Shown: positions 62,208 to 64,000 of the stretch, one piece after another
Numbering within the stretch: the first letter of the stretch is position 1
How the letters are laid out: each line of letters opens with the position of its first letter
Source of the DNA: Rattus norvegicus
Taxonomy: Eukaryota; Chordata; Mammalia; Rodentia; Muridae
DNA length: 64,000 nucleotides
Assembly: GCF_036323735.1 (NCBI RefSeq)
Contig: NC_086033.1
Coordinates: 2,675,826-2,739,825 of the forward strand
Direction: 5' to 3'
The notes under the pieces: generated by a model
What the model saw: only the letters and a program-made list of their open reading frames with translations
Told to the model about the DNA's origin: nothing
Databases searched by the model: none
Program-made: the position numbers and the translations under genes

Positions 62208-63136
62208 CATTATCCTGATCAGGGTTAATCCTTCCGTCTGCCAAGCTCCCCTTCCCTGGTGACGGGGTCCCCATCTGAGGGGTCACTTTATATTTTAATC
62301 TGCCTAGCATCCTGTGCTTTTTAAGAAAAGTTGTTCGCTTGAAGTGAGCAATGGCTTTAAAAATATGTCCTCTAGTCATCCCCCAGCTACAGGAGGAGTG
62401 AGAGAGAAACCTGCTCCTAAAATCTCTTTTTCCAAAGAAACAGGCTTTAGCTTTTGCCGTGGAAGAGAATTCGGTTTTACGACGCATGCGTTTGGGTGGT
62501 GCATAACTTGGGTGTCCCTTTTTTCGAGACTGTCCCTGAGTGGTATAGATATGAGAAAGTCCATCAAAGAGTGCCTTCAGCTGGCTGCTGTTAATTAGGC
62601 TGCTAAAAGAGGGCTCACTGGACCGGCTGGAGGAGCTCTGGGTGGGGGCAGAAGAGGTGGAAGTGCTGGACTTTTGTGAACTGGGGCTCTGACCAGAGAT
62701 GGGGGCGGGGGGCGGAAGTGCAGAAGGTGGAGGTTTTAGCTTTTGTGTGGTACCTGTAGCCAACATATGAGAAGTGCATGACTGTTTCTGAGAGACCTTT
62801 TTCCTTGGACGATAGTGCTTTGAAAAGTCTATTATTTCCCCTCGTGATCTGCGACCATCAGGTGATGGTGTAAAAAACTTAGTAAGGCCATCAATGAGCC
62901 CTTTGGTTTTCTTGTTAACTTTAAGTGTAGAGGCAGAAATGTAGGTGGAGGAGGTGGTGGTTTTGGTGGTGGCACCAGGCCGGGTGGGGTCTGTAACAGC
63001 CAATCTGCTGCTTGAGTCCTTCCCAGACGCAGCATGACCAGATGAAGGTGTGGTACAGACTTTAGTCTTTTGACCCCTACCAGGTGACCCCCTTCCTGTG
63101 AATGCATTCACGGATCCTTCATCACTGGTTACAGAC
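62208..63136 (-). CDS. Kat6b: KAT6B exon 8: Ser-rich/basic linker, alternatively spliced
   Basis: The exon spans 929 bp. The acceptor (ATTCTTGCCTAG) precedes 63136, the first base completes a codon, and 309 codons follow before the final G. It starts SVTSDEGSVNAFTGRGSPG, continues through TLKVNKKTKGLIDGLTKFF, a Ser/Pro-rich middle, 'FDGLSHIYTTQGQ', a basic block (KKGHPSYAPPKRMRRK, a likely nuclear-localisation signal) and ADGRINPDQDN. It lies between the PHD fingers and the HAT domain. Three donors leave the same phase: CACCTG|GTAGGG after 63081, GCTACAG|GTACCA after 62754, and AATG|GTAAGC after 62208. The segments they add (109 and 182 codons) correspond to the human MORF, MORF-alpha and MORF-beta forms as I recall them. 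Confidence 0.95.
62754..62754 (-). other. Kat6b: Internal alternative 5' splice site, intermediate isoform
   Basis: This is the last exonic base of the intermediate form, followed by GTACCA. It lies 383 bases into exon 8 and 327 bases (109 codons) beyond the short-form donor, and leaves phase 1 like the other two. Confidence 0.8.
63081..63081 (-). other. Kat6b: Internal alternative 5' splice site, short isoform
   Basis: This is the last exonic base of the short form, followed by GTAGGG. It lies 56 bases into exon 8. Use of this site removes 873 bases (291 codons) without shifting the frame. Confidence 0.75.
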
Positions 63137-63459
63137 CTAGGCAAGAATTTAGAGAGTAGTGTCAGCATTAATAACACAACTAGGAAGGCGTCTAATAACA
63201 ACTCTATAGAAACTAGATGCACAGTCAATGAGCCTACTGGAACCTCAGCGGGCCCCCTGCAACCCTAAGAATGGGTTTCTGTAGGAGCCACCACCTACAT
63301 GTTTCTTGGCTGGAAAAGATATTGGAGTCTACGTGTGTGTCAGGATTCTCCCGGGCCTGTCCGACAGGTACTAGGAGAATCCACGAGGACCCGAGTTCAG
63401 TACAAGGAAGAGGAATTTTGCAGATACTAAAAGCATCCAATGCTTTCAGTATAACTAGA

Positions 63460-63494
<35 letters not shown>

Positions 63495-64000
63495 ATCCCC
63501 AGTGTTGTCACAAGTCATTATGATTCCCTGAAATGTCCTTTAAGACGTCTTAGAGGAAGGATGTGTGACCCACAGTAGAAGAATACCCTCATTTCTAGTT
63601 AGAAGTAATTTCTCACTTGGTTCGAAAAACATCTACAGAAGTACAATTTGGGTATGTCCATAAATTTGTACTAAAAAATAAAAATAAAGGTATACTCTTC
63701 TGGTTTATGCTTAGCATGATAACAGCCAATAATACTAGGAGAAGACAACTACAGCATAAAAGATTGCTGAAAAAAGGACAATTGCAAAAAAACAAAACCA
63801 AAAAACCAAAACCAAACCTGAAGGAATGATTAAGAGAAGCTGCAGCAGTCGGACATGACATGGAGTCTGGCGGAGAAGCAGCACATTTACCATGGTCATT
63901 ACCAGACACTCGGCGGAAGGACCTCTGCCTCCTACTCTGACTGCCATTTCACTGTGTGACGCTGGCTTCTGGCCATACTGCTATCGGAGGTCACTCCACA
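63137..64000 (-). other. Kat6b: Kat6b intron 7 (3' part)
   Basis: This is upstream of exon 8. It contains a 30-base A-run (63462-63491; T on the gene strand) and AT-rich sequence. The exons for the N-terminal domain and PHD fingers are not in the window. Confidence 0.75.

Noticed and set aside
61644..62228. 194-codon + frame overlapping the end of exon 8
   Set aside because: It is an antisense shadow partly over Kat6b exon 8 and intron 8, with no recognisable domain.

Overview
The window is rodent genomic DNA, almost certainly rat. Two near-consensus ID retroposons (16710 and the 45418/45539 pair) and many B1, B2/B3 and B4-type SINEs point to Rattus, and intron-rich vertebrate genes fill both strands. 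No prokaryotic or organellar features are present. From synteny I expect rat chromosome 15; this is recalled knowledge, not read from the sequence.

Two genes converge. On the + strand, the last coding exon of Dusp29 (Dupd1, a muscle-type dual-specificity phosphatase) lies at 6415-6644, with its last intron filling positions 1-6414. On the - strand, eleven exons of Kat6b (Morf/Myst4, the catalytic subunit of a MYST histone acetyltransferase complex) run from 63136 down to the stop codon at 13987. I infer that they are exons 8 to 18 of the 18-exon human gene. All splice sites were placed by eye from GT/AG signals, and every junction keeps the reading frame. The missing first ~390 residues (H15-like domain and tandem PHD fingers) lie beyond 64000. 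The ~6 kb between the two genes holds a truncated antisense L1, SINEs and simple repeats.

Kat6b reads in order: exon 8 (serine-rich linker with three in-frame alternative donors), exons 9-14 (MYST domain: C2HC zinc finger, acetyl-CoA loop, catalytic Glu), exons 14-17 (rest of the fold, then acidic and basic linkers), and exon 18 (long acidic region, Ser-rich region and Met-rich C-terminus). The 3' UTR reaches to about 12.7 kb.

The most unusual DNA is in the 26.5-kb intron 13. It carries a 92-copy, 27-bp minisatellite with no net length change (31471-33954) and a separate 29-bp minisatellite (about 39262-39890). Intron 17 carries a CAC/CAT trinucleotide array with a 48-bp higher-order period. 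The very long open reading frames across these arrays come from stop-free periods divisible by three and are not called as genes. I found no undescribed gene system. The observations worth follow-up are the tandem arrays, the dimeric ID retroposon, the local duplications and the exon-8 donor series.
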